A DNA stretch of 64,000 nt from Pseudomonadota bacterium (GCA_963205195.1 CAUJHR010000016.1:62001-126000); one strand, 5' to 3'. Positions 35,776-45,864 are shown, numbered from the stretch's first letter. The notes: generated by a model from the sequence alone, not told the origin. Numbers and translations: made by a program.

Positions 35776-36063
35776 TCAATCACTTGCTAAGCTAATCCGC
35801 AATTCAGTCATTTTTTTTCTTAGAGTGTTGCGGTTAATCCCCAGTACATACGCGGCTTTTAGCTGGTTTCCCTCTGTTGCCTGCAAGGTCATTTCAATAA
35901 GAGGCTTCTCAACAAGCGGCAATATTCTGTAATAAAGCCCGGAAGGAGGAAGGGAGCCAGCCGTATGAGCCGCAAAATAATTACGCAGGTGCTCTTCCAC
36001 ATTTTCCTGTAAAGTCTGCGTCTTCCCCAATAATTTATTTTCTAATTTCAGGGATTTTTCCAT
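35776..36063 (-). CDS. Fis-type helix-turn-helix protein
   Basis: A 95-residue protein whose last 40 residues form the Fis/NtrC-type HTH (ATEGNQLKAAYVLGINRNTLRKKMTEL). The N-terminal half is helical, as in Fis, which dimerises and bends DNA. It may be a nucleoid protein or a regulator. Short Fis-like proteins are common in alphaproteobacteria. It begins six bases after pyrG and is probably co-transcribed with it. Confidence 0.85.
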   Translation of the reverse strand: MEKSLKLENKLLGKTQTLQENVEEHLRNYFAAHTAGSLPPSGLYYRILPLVEKPLIEMTLQATEGNQLKAAYVLGINRNTLRKKMTELRISLASD

Positions 36064-36069
36064 AGAAGC

Positions 36070-37728
36070 CTACGCAGCTTTTTTGTGTTTTTTATCCTCA
36101 GCCATTGCCGCTTTTATAAATGATGCAAATAGAGGGTGTGGTGCAAATGGCCGCGATTTAAGTTCAGGGTGGAACTGCACACCAACAAACCAAGGGTGCT
36201 TTTTAAGCTCAACGATCTCAGGCAGATGCCCTTCCGGTGATACCCCGGAAAATACCATACCCGATTTTTCAAATTCTTCTCGGTATTGCATATTTACTTC
36301 ATAACGGTGGCGGTGGCGCTCGCTTATATGGGTACTGCCATAAATTTTTTCTGCAAGGCTTCCAGGCGTAATATCACAATCATAAGCTCCAAGACGCATA
36401 GTGCCGCCCAGATCTCCGCCGCGGGCGCGGGTTTCAATAACCCCTCCACGCTGCCATTCAGTCATAAGGCCAACCAGCGGTCCTTTATTATTTTCTGCAT
36501 TGTATGGCGCGAATTCAGTAGATGCCGCATCCTTTATGCCAAGAACATCACGTGCGTACTCAATAACCGCAAGCTGCATGCCAAAACATATTCCCAGATA
36601 CGGCTTGTTGTGGGTTCTCGCGTAATTTATCGCCGCGATCTTACCATTTACCCCACGCTCGCCAAATCCGCCGGGAACAAGCACAGCATCGACATCAGAA
36701 AGCGCTTTATTAACATCCTCTTTTTCAAATCCGGCAGCATCAACCCAGCGTATATTAACCTTGGCACGGTTAGCTATACCTGCATGGTCCAAAGCTTCAC
36801 AAAGAGATTTATATGCGTCACCAATTCCGGTATACTTACCTACTATCGCAACAGTAACCTCTGTTTTCGGGTTCTGCACACGTTCCAGTATCTCATCCCA
36901 TTTTTTAAGGTCAGGCTTGGCTTTTTCCTCAATACCAAAAAGCTTTAGCACCTGTTTATCAAAGCCTTGCTCACTGTAGCGGCGCGGCACTTCATAAATA
37001 GAATTTACGTCCAGCCCAGCAATCACCGATTCCTCGCGGATATTGCAAAATAAAGCAATTTTGCGGCGTTCAGCCAGTGGGATTTCACGTTCGGCGCGGC
37101 ATAATAAAATATCTGGCTGGATACCTATCATACGCAATTCTTTAACACTATGTTGTGTAGGTTTGGTTTTAAGCTCTTTCGCCGCTGCGATATAAGGAAC
37201 CAGCGTCAAATGTATATACATTACGCGCTCACGCCCCAATTCCCAACCAAGCTGGCGTATTGCCTCGAAGAATGGAAGCCCCTCAATATCACCAACTGTG
37301 CCGCCTATTTCGCATAATATAAAATCTTCATCATCAGTATCACGCAAAACGAATTCTTTGATAAGGTCAGTAACGTGCGGAATGACCTGCACTGTGCCGC
37401 CCAGATAATCCCCGCGCCGCTCCTTGGTAAGTAAAGTTGAGTATATCTGACCGGTAGAAACAGAATCGCTCCTGCGCGCGCTTACATCAGTAAAGCGTTC
37501 ATAATGCCCAAGGTCAAGGTCGGTCTCAGCGCCGTCATCTGTTACGAACACTTCGCCATGCTGGGTTGGGTTCATAGTGCCAGGATCAACGTTGAGATAC
37601 GGATCAAGCTTACGCAACCGCACTTTATAGCCCCGCGCCTGTAAAAGTGCGCCAAGGCTTGCGGAAGCAAGGCCTTTACCTAAAGAAGATACCACACCAC
37701 CAGTTATGAATATAAAACGTGTAGGCAT
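36070..37728 (-). CDS. pyrG: CTP synthase
   Basis: A 552-residue enzyme that aminates UTP to CTP with glutamine. The synthetase domain begins [19 protein letters not shown], the UTP site follows, and the C-terminal class I glutaminase has the nucleophile in LGICFGMQ and the catalytic His/Glu in VGVQFHPE. Length is standard. It lies three bases after secG on the same strand, in the conserved tpiA-secG-pyrG order of alphaproteobacteria. Confidence 0.97.
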   Translation of the reverse strand: MPTRFIFITGGVVSSLGKGLASASLGALLQARGYKVRLRKLDPYLNVDPGTMNPTQHGEVFVTDDGAETDLDLGHYERFTDVSARRSDSVSTGQIYSTLLTKERRGDYLGGTVQVIPHVTDLIKEFVLRDTDDEDFILCEIGGTVGDIEGLPFFEAIRQLGWELGRERVMYIHLTLVPYIAAAKELKTKPTQHSVKELRMIGIQPDILLCRAEREIPLAERRKIALFCNIREESVIAGLDVNSIYEVPRRYSEQGFDKQVLKLFGIEEKAKPDLKKWDEILERVQNPKTEVTVAIVGKYTGIGDAYKSLCEALDHAGIANRAKVNIRWVDAAGFEKEDVNKALSDVDAVLVPGGFGERGVNGKIAAINYARTHNKPYLGICFGMQLAVIEYARDVLGIKDAASTEFAPYNAENNKGPLVGLMTEWQRGGVIETRARGGDLGGTMRLGAYDCDITPGSLAEKIYGSTHISERHRHRYEVNMQYREEFEKSGMVFSGVSPEGHLPEIVELKKHPWFVGVQFHPELKSRPFAPHPLFASFIKAAMAEDKKHKKAA

Positions 37729-37731
37729 AAT

Positions 37732-38112
37732 TTACTCAGGTTTTGGCGCAACTGGTGCCGATGTTGTAGTTGGTGTTGCTGCAGATGGCTGCTTGCTGGT
37801 CCCTTCAGATGGTACTGCCTGAGAGTTTTCCACTGGAGCTGCGCTTTCAAGCGGTGCATCTATAATTGATTTAGAACCCATATGGCTTGCTATTGTTGCA
37901 AGTGTAAGGCTTGTAATCATAAATCCTGTAGCAAGCAGGGCTGTGGTGCGTGTCATGAAATTTGCAGCGCTGCGCCCGGTCATGAACTGGTTGCCGCCGC
38001 CACCGCTAAGTCCGCTCATACCGTCGCTATCGGTTTTTTGCAAAAGTATCATCATAATAAGGAACAACACCAATATAGTGTGCGCTACCAGTAAAACAGT
38101 ATAAAAACCCAT
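37732..38112 (-). CDS. secG: Preprotein translocase subunit SecG
   Basis: A 126-residue inner-membrane protein. Two membrane helices (residues about 4-24 and 56-76) flank the conserved LLQKTDSDGMSGLSGG loop and NFMTRTTALLA segment of SecG. The C-terminal 45 residues form a Pro/Ala/Thr-rich tail, which is long in alphaproteobacterial members. It aids SecYE-mediated export. Confidence 0.94.
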   Translation of the reverse strand: MGFYTVLLVAHTILVLFLIMMILLQKTDSDGMSGLSGGGGNQFMTGRSAANFMTRTTALLATGFMITSLTLATIASHMGSKSIIDAPLESAAPVENSQAVPSEGTSKQPSAATPTTTSAPVAPKPE

Positions 38113-38129
38113 ATTTTCCCTCTACTACC

Positions 38130-38885
38130 TTAACTTACGGCAGATAAAATTATTTTACAAAAATCCTGGCCATTCAAGCTGGCGCCGCCTACTAAAACCC
38201 CCGAAACATTGGAAAGGGCCAATATCTCACCTGCATTATCAGCTTTCACCGAACCACCATATAATACATAAACCTTAGAAGTTTCAATAGCTATGCTCTT
38301 AGAAACCCTTGCAATAATAGCATCATGAACCTGCTTTATTTCATCCATCGTTGGCAGGTTTCCAGAACCAATAGCCCAAACAGGTTCATATGCAAGAATA
38401 AAATTACCTATCCCTGCTTCTTTTGGCAATGATTCATCAATTTGCTGGTTAATAACCTTTATCGTATCACCCCTATCTCGCTGCTCCTTTGTTTCTCCTA
38501 TACATATAATAGGTATTAAACCGGATTTAATGGCACTTGATGCCTTTGCACTCACAATTTCATTACTCTCTGAGTTATAAGTACGGCGCTCAGAATGGCC
38601 AACTATTACATATCCGCAACCAATATCTTTAAGTAATTCGGCGCTGGTTTCACCAGTAAATGCACCCTCTGGCTTTGCATGGCAATCCTGTGCGCCTAAT
38701 TTAACTTCAGAGCTGTCCATAAGGTAATTAAGAAGGGGTATTAGCGGTGCTGGCGGGCACGCCACCGCTTCTACACCATATGGCACCTCCGGAATCAAAA
38801 GCATAAAATCCTGCGCCCATTTTTTCGTGCTTTCACTGCTGCCGTTCATTTTCCAGTTAGCTACTATAATTTTTTTCATATTCAT
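38130..38885 (-). CDS. tpiA: Triosephosphate isomerase
   Basis: A 251-residue TIM-barrel enzyme of glycolysis. Seen are the substrate lysine in ANWKMNG, the catalytic His in VGHSERR, the catalytic Glu in AYEPVWAIGSGN and the phosphate loop YGGSVKADN. Two ATGs (38885 and 38879) are possible; both give proteins of normal length. It is the first gene of the minus-strand tpiA-secG-pyrG set and divergent from ppiD. Confidence 0.97.
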   Translation of the reverse strand: MNMKKIIVANWKMNGSSESTKKWAQDFMLLIPEVPYGVEAVACPPAPLIPLLNYLMDSSEVKLGAQDCHAKPEGAFTGETSAELLKDIGCGYVIVGHSERRTYNSESNEIVSAKASSAIKSGLIPIICIGETKEQRDRGDTIKVINQQIDESLPKEAGIGNFILAYEPVWAIGSGNLPTMDEIKQVHDAIIARVSKSIAIETSKVYVLYGGSVKADNAGEILALSNVSGVLVGGASLNGQDFCKIILSAVS

Positions 38886-38932
38886 GCTTCAATAATATTA
38901 ATTATAATTTATATACTCGTTTAAGAAAATAA

Positions 38933-38997
38933 TTTCCCAAGTAAGGCAAGGCAAAATTTACGAAGATGTAAATGGTCCTAAGCCTGACAATGGGAAA
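38933..38997. repeat. Imperfect 65-base dyad between tpiA and ppiD
   Basis: TTTCCCA at 38933-38939 pairs with TGGGAAA at 38991-38997, AGGC pairs near the middle, and the apex is TTTAC-GAAGAT-GTAAA. The arms have several mismatches. It lies in the 213-base divergent gap and may be a repeat of the same class as those at 48985 and 61106, or a regulatory dyad. Confidence 0.5.
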
Positions 38998-39098
38998 ACT
39001 TAAATGAAACGAATATAACAACAAAAAACCTTTTACAATCTTCATGTGTAGTGTAGTAAAGCAGATAAGATTAAATTTATAAATAACAACGTATCAGA

Positions 39099-41012
39099 AT
39101 GATTAAAAAATTCAGGGCGCATGCCCGCAATCTCGGCTCAAAAATCCTTATGGGATTACTCATCCTCACCTTTGGCATCTGGGGAATCGAGGATATGCTC
39201 CTTAAATCAAATAGCAATGTTACTGTTGCTGCGGTTGGGGATATGAAAATTTCCGGTGCTGAATACCAGCAGGCTCTATCCCGTGAAACCGATAAATTGC
39301 GTCAAATGCTTGGCAAAGAAGCAACTCCCGATATACTTAAGAGTTTTAATATAGGCCCGCAGGTTTTACAGCAGCTTGTTGATGAGCGCCTGCTAATGCT
39401 GGAAAGCCGTAAACTTGGGCTGCGCCCAAGCGATGAGGATGTAGCGAATAATATCCGTAAAAATCCGGGCTTCCTCGATGATAAAGGAAAATTCAGCAAA
39501 AAGAATTTTGAATATTTTCTACAAACTAATCACATATCAGAAAAAGCATTTATCGAAAAAATTCGCAGCGACATGGCGGTGAGCCTTCTTATAAACTCCG
39601 TCACTTCCCTGGCAAACGTCCCTAAGAACGCGCCAGCAACCCTTCTTTCTGCACGCGAAGAATTACGCAATATAGATTTATATACTATCCCTTCTTCCAT
39701 GGCCAGTTCCCAGGCAATTCCCACGAGCGAGCAACTGAAAAACTATTATGATGCGAATATCGCGATCTTTACCGCCCCTGAATATCGCACCATAAGTTAT
39801 GTATTAATAACTGCTGATGATGCAAAAAAACTTGCAAAAGATTCTAAATCCAACTTGGCTAACCAGGATATGGAAACTGCGTATCACGAAAGGATTGAGG
39901 AATTTAAGAAACCAGAACGCCGCAAGGTCGAGCAATTGCTCTTTGCAACCGAAGAAGGCGCCCGTAAAGCGCTGGAAGATATAAAATCCGGTAAAACATT
40001 CGAACAGGTCGCCAAGGAATCTTCAGTATTAAATCCCAAATCCATATCGCTTGGGCTGATTGAAAAATCCAGCCTCATTTCAGAGGCTGCCGATAAAGTT
40101 TTCTCCCAGGAAATCAGCATGGTCGGGGAGCCGGTTAAAAGTTCCTTCGGATGGCATATTTTCCGGGTTAAGGAAATCATACCGCCAATGACTCTCCCGC
40201 TGGAAGAAGTGCGTCCTATACTTGAAAAAGACTTGCAGCAGCAAAATGATGAAAGGGCAATAACCGAACTTTCAAATCATCTGGAAGACCTGGTCGCCGG
40301 AGGCAGCACCCTATCAGAAGCCGTAAATGAGCTGGGACTTAAAATGTTTACCATCCAGCCAATTGATAAAACTGGCAAACTCGCAAATGGCACTGTAGAA
40401 AAAAACTTGCCCCAGGATGACAAATTCCTTGATATCGCCTTTAAAACCGAAGAAAAAACCGAATCACCGCTTATAAACGGAAAAAGTGGTATAAACTATA
40501 TGATAAGGGTGGAAAACGTAACAGCTGAGCATGTCATGCCGCTAGATCAGGTTAAGGCAAAAGCTACTACGTTATGGGCAGCGCAGGAAAAGAAACAGCA
40601 GCTTTCTAAGATCGCACAAGCTATATCAGCTGATTTTGCAAATCCTGCGAAGCGGCAGATTGCGGGTAAGAACCTGGAAGCACCAGTGAGCCTGACAGTT
40701 TCACAAAAAGCTGAAGATTATAAAAATATACCTCCAGCTATGATAAGGGAAATATTCTCACACCCGGTTGGCGATGCAACAGCTGCATACCCACAAGATA
40801 ACGATAATTATGTACTCGCAGTCATAAAGCAGGCAATGCCTGTTTTCCATGATGCCAAGGATCCAAAATATACCGGCATCATTTCAAGCACTACGCGTGA
40901 ATATAAAACAGCCGTGGAAAATGAAATAATCGAACAATATCTGCGCTCATTGGCGAAAAAATACCCACCTTCTGTAAATATGCAGGCATTGCAGTTAAAG
41001 AGCGATGAGTAA
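39099..41012 (+). CDS. ppiD: PpiD-like periplasmic peptidyl-prolyl isomerase/chaperone
   Basis: A 637-residue membrane-anchored folding factor. An N-terminal helix (SKILMGLLILTFGIWGI, residues about 14-30) is followed by a SurA-N-like helical domain and a rotamase (parvulin) domain around residues 255-360, with FGWHIFRV near its end. A long helical C-terminus follows. It assists outer-membrane protein folding in the periplasm. Its stop overlaps the trpE start by one base, as in many alphaproteobacteria where this gene heads the trp operon. Confidence 0.9.
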   Translation: MIKKFRAHARNLGSKILMGLLILTFGIWGIEDMLLKSNSNVTVAAVGDMKISGAEYQQALSRETDKLRQMLGKEATPDILKSFNIGPQVLQQLVDERLLMLESRKLGLRPSDEDVANNIRKNPGFLDDKGKFSKKNFEYFLQTNHISEKAFIEKIRSDMAVSLLINSVTSLANVPKNAPATLLSAREELRNIDLYTIPSSMASSQAIPTSEQLKNYYDANIAIFTAPEYRTISYVLITADDAKKLAKDSKSNLANQDMETAYHERIEEFKKPERRKVEQLLFATEEGARKALEDIKSGKTFEQVAKESSVLNPKSISLGLIEKSSLISEAADKVFSQEISMVGEPVKSSFGWHIFRVKEIIPPMTLPLEEVRPILEKDLQQQNDERAITELSNHLEDLVAGGSTLSEAVNELGLKMFTIQPIDKTGKLANGTVEKNLPQDDKFLDIAFKTEEKTESPLINGKSGINYMIRVENVTAEHVMPLDQVKAKATTLWAAQEKKQQLSKIAQAISADFANPAKRQIAGKNLEAPVSLTVSQKAEDYKNIPPAMIREIFSHPVGDATAAYPQDNDNYVLAVIKQAMPVFHDAKDPKYTGIISSTTREYKTAVENEIIEQYLRSLAKKYPPSVNMQALQLKSDE

Positions 41013-42529
41013 TGCTTACTATAAAAAACCCAGTATTTTTTCCTGACGAAGAGAAATTTTCAGCAAACTTCAATAAAGGAAAATCACAACTTATCTGGAC
41101 TACCTGCCCGGCTGATCTTGACACCCCGGTTTCTGCTATGCTGCGGTTGATGGAAGATGGAAAACCGTCATTTCTTCTGGAATCAGTGGAAAAAGGGGAA
41201 ATACGCGGGCGTTATTCAGTGATTGGCCTGATGCCAGACCTTATATGGCGCTGCAAAGGCAATAAAGCTGAAATATGCTATAGCGATAATATAAAAGATG
41301 AAAACTTCAAGCCTTGTGCAGAACAAAGCCTGGAATCACTGCGTAAATTATACGAAGAGTCAAAGGTCGAAATACCTGAAGGTCTGCCGCCAATGTCATG
41401 CGGGCTTGTTGGCACAATGGGTTATGACATGGTCAAACTAATGGAAGAACTCCCAGATACCAAGCCAGACAGTATCGGCATTCCTGACAGTTGTTTTATT
41501 CGTCCAAAACTAATGGTGGTTTTTGATGCAGTGACCGATAAAATATTCATAATAACTAGTATTTATGCGGATAAAGAGCGCGACAATGCTAAAGCGGCAT
41601 ATACAGCAGCAACGAACCGGTTGAAGTATGTATTGGAGAGGCTGGCTGCCCCAGTCCCAGAAAATGAAAACAAAAATTATAAGCCGGTTTCAGTTTCCGA
41701 TTTCACCTCCAACACCACCCGTACCCAATATGATTCTATGCTGGATAAAGCAAAAGATTATATTCGCGCAGGCGATATTTTCCAGGTAGTTATTTCACAA
41801 CGTTTTTCGGCGAAATTCACCCTGCCGCCCTTCGCATTATACCGCGCCCTGCGCCAGTTGAACCCCTCACCGTTCCTCTTTTACCTGCATATAGGAACAT
41901 ATACTTTAGTAGGTTCCAGCCCGGAAATACTTGTGCGCCTGCGTGATGGAGAAGTCACTATCCGTCCAATAGCAGGCACACGTAAACGCGGCAAAGATAA
42001 GGCAGAAGATGAAGCATTGGCCGCAGACCTTCTTTCAGATCCAAAGGAAGTTTCCGAACATTTAATGCTGCTTGACCTGGGACGCAATGACGTGGGGCGG
42101 GTCGCAAAAATAGGGAGCGTAAAAACCACCCAGAAAATGAGCATAGAAAACTATTCGCATGTAATGCATATAGTTTCTAATGTAGTTGGTGAGATCGACC
42201 CTAAATATGATGCCCTCTCAGCACTGATAGCTGGTTTCCCAGCAGGAACCGTAAGTGGTGCGCCTAAGATCCGCGCTATGGAAATTATTGATGAATTGGA
42301 AACAGAGGCCCGTAGTTTTTATGCTGGTTGCATCGGTTATTTTTCTGGAAACGGCAATATGGACACCTGCATAACCTTGCGTACCGGCTTGATAAAAGAC
42401 GGTGTTCTGCATGTGCAGGCAGGCGGCGGAATTGTTGCCGAAAGCGACAATGAAGAAGAATACCAGGAAGCATTGAATAAATCTCGCGCCTTGATGCGGG
42501 CTGCAGAAGAAGCTATAAAGTTTGTATGA
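41012..42529 (+). CDS. trpE: Anthranilate synthase component I
   Basis: A 505-residue chorismate enzyme of tryptophan synthesis. The Trp feedback site FLLESVEKGEIRGRYS lies near residue 53. The catalytic region has AGDIFQVVISQRF, RPIAGTRKRG (Ala, not Lys, typical of TrpE), LDLGRNDVGRV, FPAGTVSGAPK and AGCIGYFSGNG. The stop overlaps trpG by four bases. It is a separate protein here, not the TrpE-G fusion seen in some alphaproteobacteria. Confidence 0.97.
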   Translation: MLTIKNPVFFPDEEKFSANFNKGKSQLIWTTCPADLDTPVSAMLRLMEDGKPSFLLESVEKGEIRGRYSVIGLMPDLIWRCKGNKAEICYSDNIKDENFKPCAEQSLESLRKLYEESKVEIPEGLPPMSCGLVGTMGYDMVKLMEELPDTKPDSIGIPDSCFIRPKLMVVFDAVTDKIFIITSIYADKERDNAKAAYTAATNRLKYVLERLAAPVPENENKNYKPVSVSDFTSNTTRTQYDSMLDKAKDYIRAGDIFQVVISQRFSAKFTLPPFALYRALRQLNPSPFLFYLHIGTYTLVGSSPEILVRLRDGEVTIRPIAGTRKRGKDKAEDEALAADLLSDPKEVSEHLMLLDLGRNDVGRVAKIGSVKTTQKMSIENYSHVMHIVSNVVGEIDPKYDALSALIAGFPAGTVSGAPKIRAMEIIDELETEARSFYAGCIGYFSGNGNMDTCITLRTGLIKDGVLHVQAGGGIVAESDNEEEYQEALNKSRALMRAAEEAIKFV

Positions 42530-43095
42530 AAATAATACTGCTAGATAATTATGACAGTTTTACCTACAACCTCATGCACTATCTGGGCGAGCTTGGGGCT
42601 GAGGTAGAAACCCTGCGTAACGACGCAGTAACAGTAGAAGAGCTGCTAGCAAGAAAGCCAAGTGCTATAGTTATTTCGCCAGGTCCTGGAACTCCCCAGC
42701 AATCCGGCATCTGTTTGGAATTAATAAAAACTTCTTCCGGCAAAGTGCCTATCTTTGGAGTATGCCTTGGAATGCAGGCAATCGGTGAAGCCTTTGGCGG
42801 GAAGGTCATCCGCGCCCCCAAGCCAATGCACGGCAAGATAAGCCCTATCCTTCACAAAAACCAGAGCGTGTTCGCAGGGCTTCCCAACCCGTTCAATGCC
42901 ACGCGTTATCACTCGCTTATCGTGGAAAAAGAATCAATTCCCGATATGCTGGAGGTTACCGCTATCACCGAAGACGGTTTAGTGATGGGACTCCAGCATA
43001 AAATCCACAATACCCACGGCGTACAGTTCCACCCAGAATCAATTGCTTCAGAACATGGGCATGCCTTAATAAAAAATTTCCTTAATGGCATATGA
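42526..43095 (+). CDS. trpG: Anthranilate synthase component II (glutamine amidotransferase)
   Basis: A 189-residue class I glutaminase supplying ammonia to TrpE. DNYDSFTYNL near the N-terminus, the nucleophile in GVCLGMQAIG (Cys about 79) and HGVQFHPESI with catalytic His/Glu are present. The same sequence serves as PabA in many bacteria; since no pabA accompanies pabB, it may supply both enzymes. It overlaps trpE and trpD by four bases each. Confidence 0.96.
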   Translation: MKIILLDNYDSFTYNLMHYLGELGAEVETLRNDAVTVEELLARKPSAIVISPGPGTPQQSGICLELIKTSSGKVPIFGVCLGMQAIGEAFGGKVIRAPKPMHGKISPILHKNQSVFAGLPNPFNATRYHSLIVEKESIPDMLEVTAITEDGLVMGLQHKIHNTHGVQFHPESIASEHGHALIKNFLNGI

Positions 43096-44117
43096 CAGAA
43101 CACGCAATGCACCATGTCCTGGCTCTGTTGGCAGACGGTAAAAACCTGCCGCTTGATGTGGCAACCCGTGCTTTCCAGATAATCATGAATGGCGGCGCAA
43201 CCCCAGCTCAAATAGCCGCATTCTTAATGGGTCTGCGTATAAAAGGCGAAACAGTTGACGAAATCACTGCCGGGGCAACCGCTATGCGGGTTAAAGCTCG
43301 TCCTTTCCACTCTATCGCTGGGGCAATAGACACTTGCGGGACCGGCGGGGATTCACGTGGCACTTATAATATTTCCACCGCAACAGCTTTAGTGCTTGCC
43401 GCATGCGGGCTTCCCGTGGTCAAGCATGGCAACCGCTCTGTTTCTTCACGTTCCGGCTCGGCTGACGTTCTGGAAATTCTTGGTGTAAAGCCCGATGCAG
43501 AACCGGAAATAGCCGAACGCTGCCTGAAAGAATGTGGTATCGCATTCCTTTTTGCACCTAAATTCCATCCGGCGCTTCGACATGTGCAACCGATACGGCA
43601 GGAACTCGCCCTACGGACCATTTTTAATATACTAGGGCCGCTTACCAATCCTGCAGCGCCAGATTTCCAGCTTCTTGGCGTATATAACAAAACGCTTCTT
43701 AAACCCCTTGCTGAAACACTTAGGGCTCTCGGTACAAAATCTGCGTGGTTAGTGCACGGCAGCGACGGGCTGGATGAATTAACACTAACAGGAAGCTCAA
43801 GTGTTGTAGCTCTTAAAGATGGTGAAATAACTGAATTTGAAATAACACCAGAAGATGCCGGTCTGGAGCAAGTTTCATTGGAAGTTTTAAAAGGCGGAAG
43901 CCCGGAAATGAACGCAAGCGCGCTTAATGAGGCTATATCAGGCGTTGAAAGCCCTTATCGCAACGCAATCGTGTTTAATTCGGCGGCTGGCCTGTTGATT
44001 GCAAAAAAGGCAGAGAACTTAAAAGAAGGCGCAGAGATCGCAAAAAAAACCATTGATTCCGGGGCGGTTTTTGGAGTGCTTAAAAAGCTGGTTGATGTGA
44101 GCAATTCAAAGCTATGA
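43092..44117 (+). CDS. trpD: Anthranilate phosphoribosyltransferase
   Basis: A 341-residue enzyme that joins anthranilate to phosphoribosyl pyrophosphate. DTCGTGGDSRGTYNIST (about residue 77), the KHGNRSVSSRSGSADVLE loop and NILGPLTNPA are diagnostic. Length is normal. ATGA overlaps join it to trpG and trpC. Confidence 0.97.
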   Translation: MTEHAMHHVLALLADGKNLPLDVATRAFQIIMNGGATPAQIAAFLMGLRIKGETVDEITAGATAMRVKARPFHSIAGAIDTCGTGGDSRGTYNISTATALVLAACGLPVVKHGNRSVSSRSGSADVLEILGVKPDAEPEIAERCLKECGIAFLFAPKFHPALRHVQPIRQELALRTIFNILGPLTNPAAPDFQLLGVYNKTLLKPLAETLRALGTKSAWLVHGSDGLDELTLTGSSSVVALKDGEITEFEITPEDAGLEQVSLEVLKGGSPEMNASALNEAISGVESPYRNAIVFNSAAGLLIAKKAENLKEGAEIAKKTIDSGAVFGVLKKLVDVSNSKL

Positions 44118-44917
44118 GCGACATACTGGCAAAGATCTGCGCCGATAAATTGGGGCATATAAGAAATTCCAAGGCAGCCATACCAGAAGCAATATTGCGC
44201 GAAAAAATAACGCAGCAATCGCCCCCAAGGGGTTTTAAAAAATCCCTTGCTGCAAAAATTTACGAGGGCAAACCAGCTCTTATCGCCGAAATAAAAAAAG
44301 CCTCTCCCAGCCGCGGTATTATACGCGCTGATTTTCATCCGCAAACATTGGCCAGGCAATATGAATCTGCTGGTGCAGCTTGCCTTTCAGTACTTACTGA
44401 CGAGCCATATTTCCAAGGGCACGATGAATATCTTGATCAAGCGCGCTCAGCAGTAAAACTTCCGGTTTTACGCAAGGATTTTATGTTGGATAGCTACCAG
44501 ATAACGGAGTCACGCGCACTAGGTGCTGATTGCATTTTGCTTATAATGGCAGCCCTTACAGATGCACAGGCAGGTGAGCTGGAACTCGCAGCGGCTGAAT
44601 TAGGCATGGATGTGCTTGTTGAAGTGCATGATGAAGACGAGCTTAACCGTGCACTTTCCATTAACCCGGATAACGCTAATAAAATAATCGGCATTAATAA
44701 CCGTAATTTAAAAACACTTGTGGTTGATATAAAAACCTCAGAATCTCTCGCTGCACTTATACCAAAGGCGTATATCGGAATATGTGAAAGCGGAATAAAA
44801 ACCGCTGCCGACATAAAAAAGATGCAGGTCTGCGGCCTGCATGCGTTTTTAGTTGGCGAATCACTTATGCGCGAAGCAGATGTAGAAGTTGCAACCAGGG
44901 CATTACTCAGCTTATGA
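44114..44917 (+). CDS. trpC: Indole-3-glycerol phosphate synthase
   Basis: A 267-residue TIM-barrel enzyme closing the indole ring. Motifs are LIAEIKKASPSRG, VLTDEPYFQG, VLRKDFMLDSYQ, IIGINNRNLKT and ICESGI. It is not fused to TrpF. Downstream moaC, common after trpC in alphaproteobacteria, is absent; a peptidase gene overlaps it by four bases instead. trpA, trpB and trpF are not in the window. Confidence 0.97.
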   Translation: MSDILAKICADKLGHIRNSKAAIPEAILREKITQQSPPRGFKKSLAAKIYEGKPALIAEIKKASPSRGIIRADFHPQTLARQYESAGAACLSVLTDEPYFQGHDEYLDQARSAVKLPVLRKDFMLDSYQITESRALGADCILLIMAALTDAQAGELELAAAELGMDVLVEVHDEDELNRALSINPDNANKIIGINNRNLKTLVVDIKTSESLAALIPKAYIGICESGIKTAADIKKMQVCGLHAFLVGESLMREADVEVATRALLSL

Positions 44918-45864
44918 CCCGCCGAGCATGGGAAGATTTTTTAGGAGTGCGCTCGCAAAAAAGCGAAGCGGTAGATGTAAACCCCAGCGACCTTGTGGAT
45001 ATGGCATCGCTAAACCACCCTTCTTTGATAATCTGCCTTGCTTATGCACAGGAAGAATTGATTTATGATGAGCATAATAAAATAATAAAAGCCGATATAG
45101 AAACTTACGCGGCCACTTCCCGCAATGGGCGCGTAAATAAATTTGGCCTCTCTTATAGGCCGGATGCAAGATTCTGGCTACATAAAATCCTTGCCAATAT
45201 CGTTGTCGGCGCAGCAGAGCATTTGAACAAATCCTTTGGCTGGCGCACAGTTTTATATGATGGGCTACGCACGGTGGAAGGCGCATTCGCGCTATATAAT
45301 TTCGCAACTGATGACGACCTCGCCGCCAACCTGCTTGCCATGCCTGGTAAAAGTGCCCACAACAAGGGGCTGGCAGTAGATAGCATGATGGTAGACGAAA
45401 ACGGCTGCGAGATTGAAATGGGCGGGCATTTCGACCATCTCGACATGTCCACCAACAGTCGTGCTTACATGGGCGATAAAATATCTGAAACTGCTAAGAA
45501 AAACCGTATCATCCGCGAGGCAGCATTCCTACGGTCAGCATTTTCACAAGGACTATTGATAGCTCCTTTGCGTAATGAATTCTGGGATGACCGCCTGCCA
45601 GAAAACCACGAAGATCTCTGGCGGGTCTTAGATAGCGCAGCACGCTGTATAGGGCTTGAGTATCAGCTTCATAACAAGGAGAAATGGAATTATGCAGATT
45701 TCCTTGCCAATTGGGAAAAAATATTCACCGGTCATGAAAAAAAGTTGGAAGATGCAATTGGCCATGCCATGCCGCCGCTAATTGAAAAACCGGAATTCTA
45801 TCACGGAAATTACCACCCTATCTACGATTCGTCATTAATCGAAAGCGGGAAAAACCAGACCTAA
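44914..45864 (+). CDS. VanX/DdpX-like M15 dipeptidase with variant zinc site
   Basis: A 316-residue protein related to D-Ala-D-Ala dipeptidases. It has the conserved Arg in YDGLRT (R119) and the zinc motif SAHNKGLAVD (H149, D156), followed by GGHFDHLDMS. Where VanX has EWWH with the catalytic Glu and third zinc His, this protein has EFWD (E222, D225); H232 is close by and could substitute. It has no signal peptide, in keeping with cytoplasmic VanX-type enzymes. ATGA coupling to trpC puts it in the trp operon. It may recycle cell-wall dipeptides, but activity with the altered site is unproven. Confidence 0.78.
   Translation: MTRRAWEDFLGVRSQKSEAVDVNPSDLVDMASLNHPSLIICLAYAQEELIYDEHNKIIKADIETYAATSRNGRVNKFGLSYRPDARFWLHKILANIVVGAAEHLNKSFGWRTVLYDGLRTVEGAFALYNFATDDDLAANLLAMPGKSAHNKGLAVDSMMVDENGCEIEMGGHFDHLDMSTNSRAYMGDKISETAKKNRIIREAAFLRSAFSQGLLIAPLRNEFWDDRLPENHEDLWRVLDSAARCIGLEYQLHNKEKWNYADFLANWEKIFTGHEKKLEDAIGHAMPPLIEKPEFYHGNYHPIYDSSLIESGKNQT

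Noticed and set aside
36286-36948. A 220-codon open frame on the plus strand across pyrG
   Set aside because: pyrG motifs on the other strand are complete; the antisense frame has no ribosome site or recognisable domain.
38933-38997. The dyad before ppiD as a trp attenuator
   Set aside because: No short leader frame with Trp codons and no T-run follow it, and the first gene is ppiD rather than trpE.
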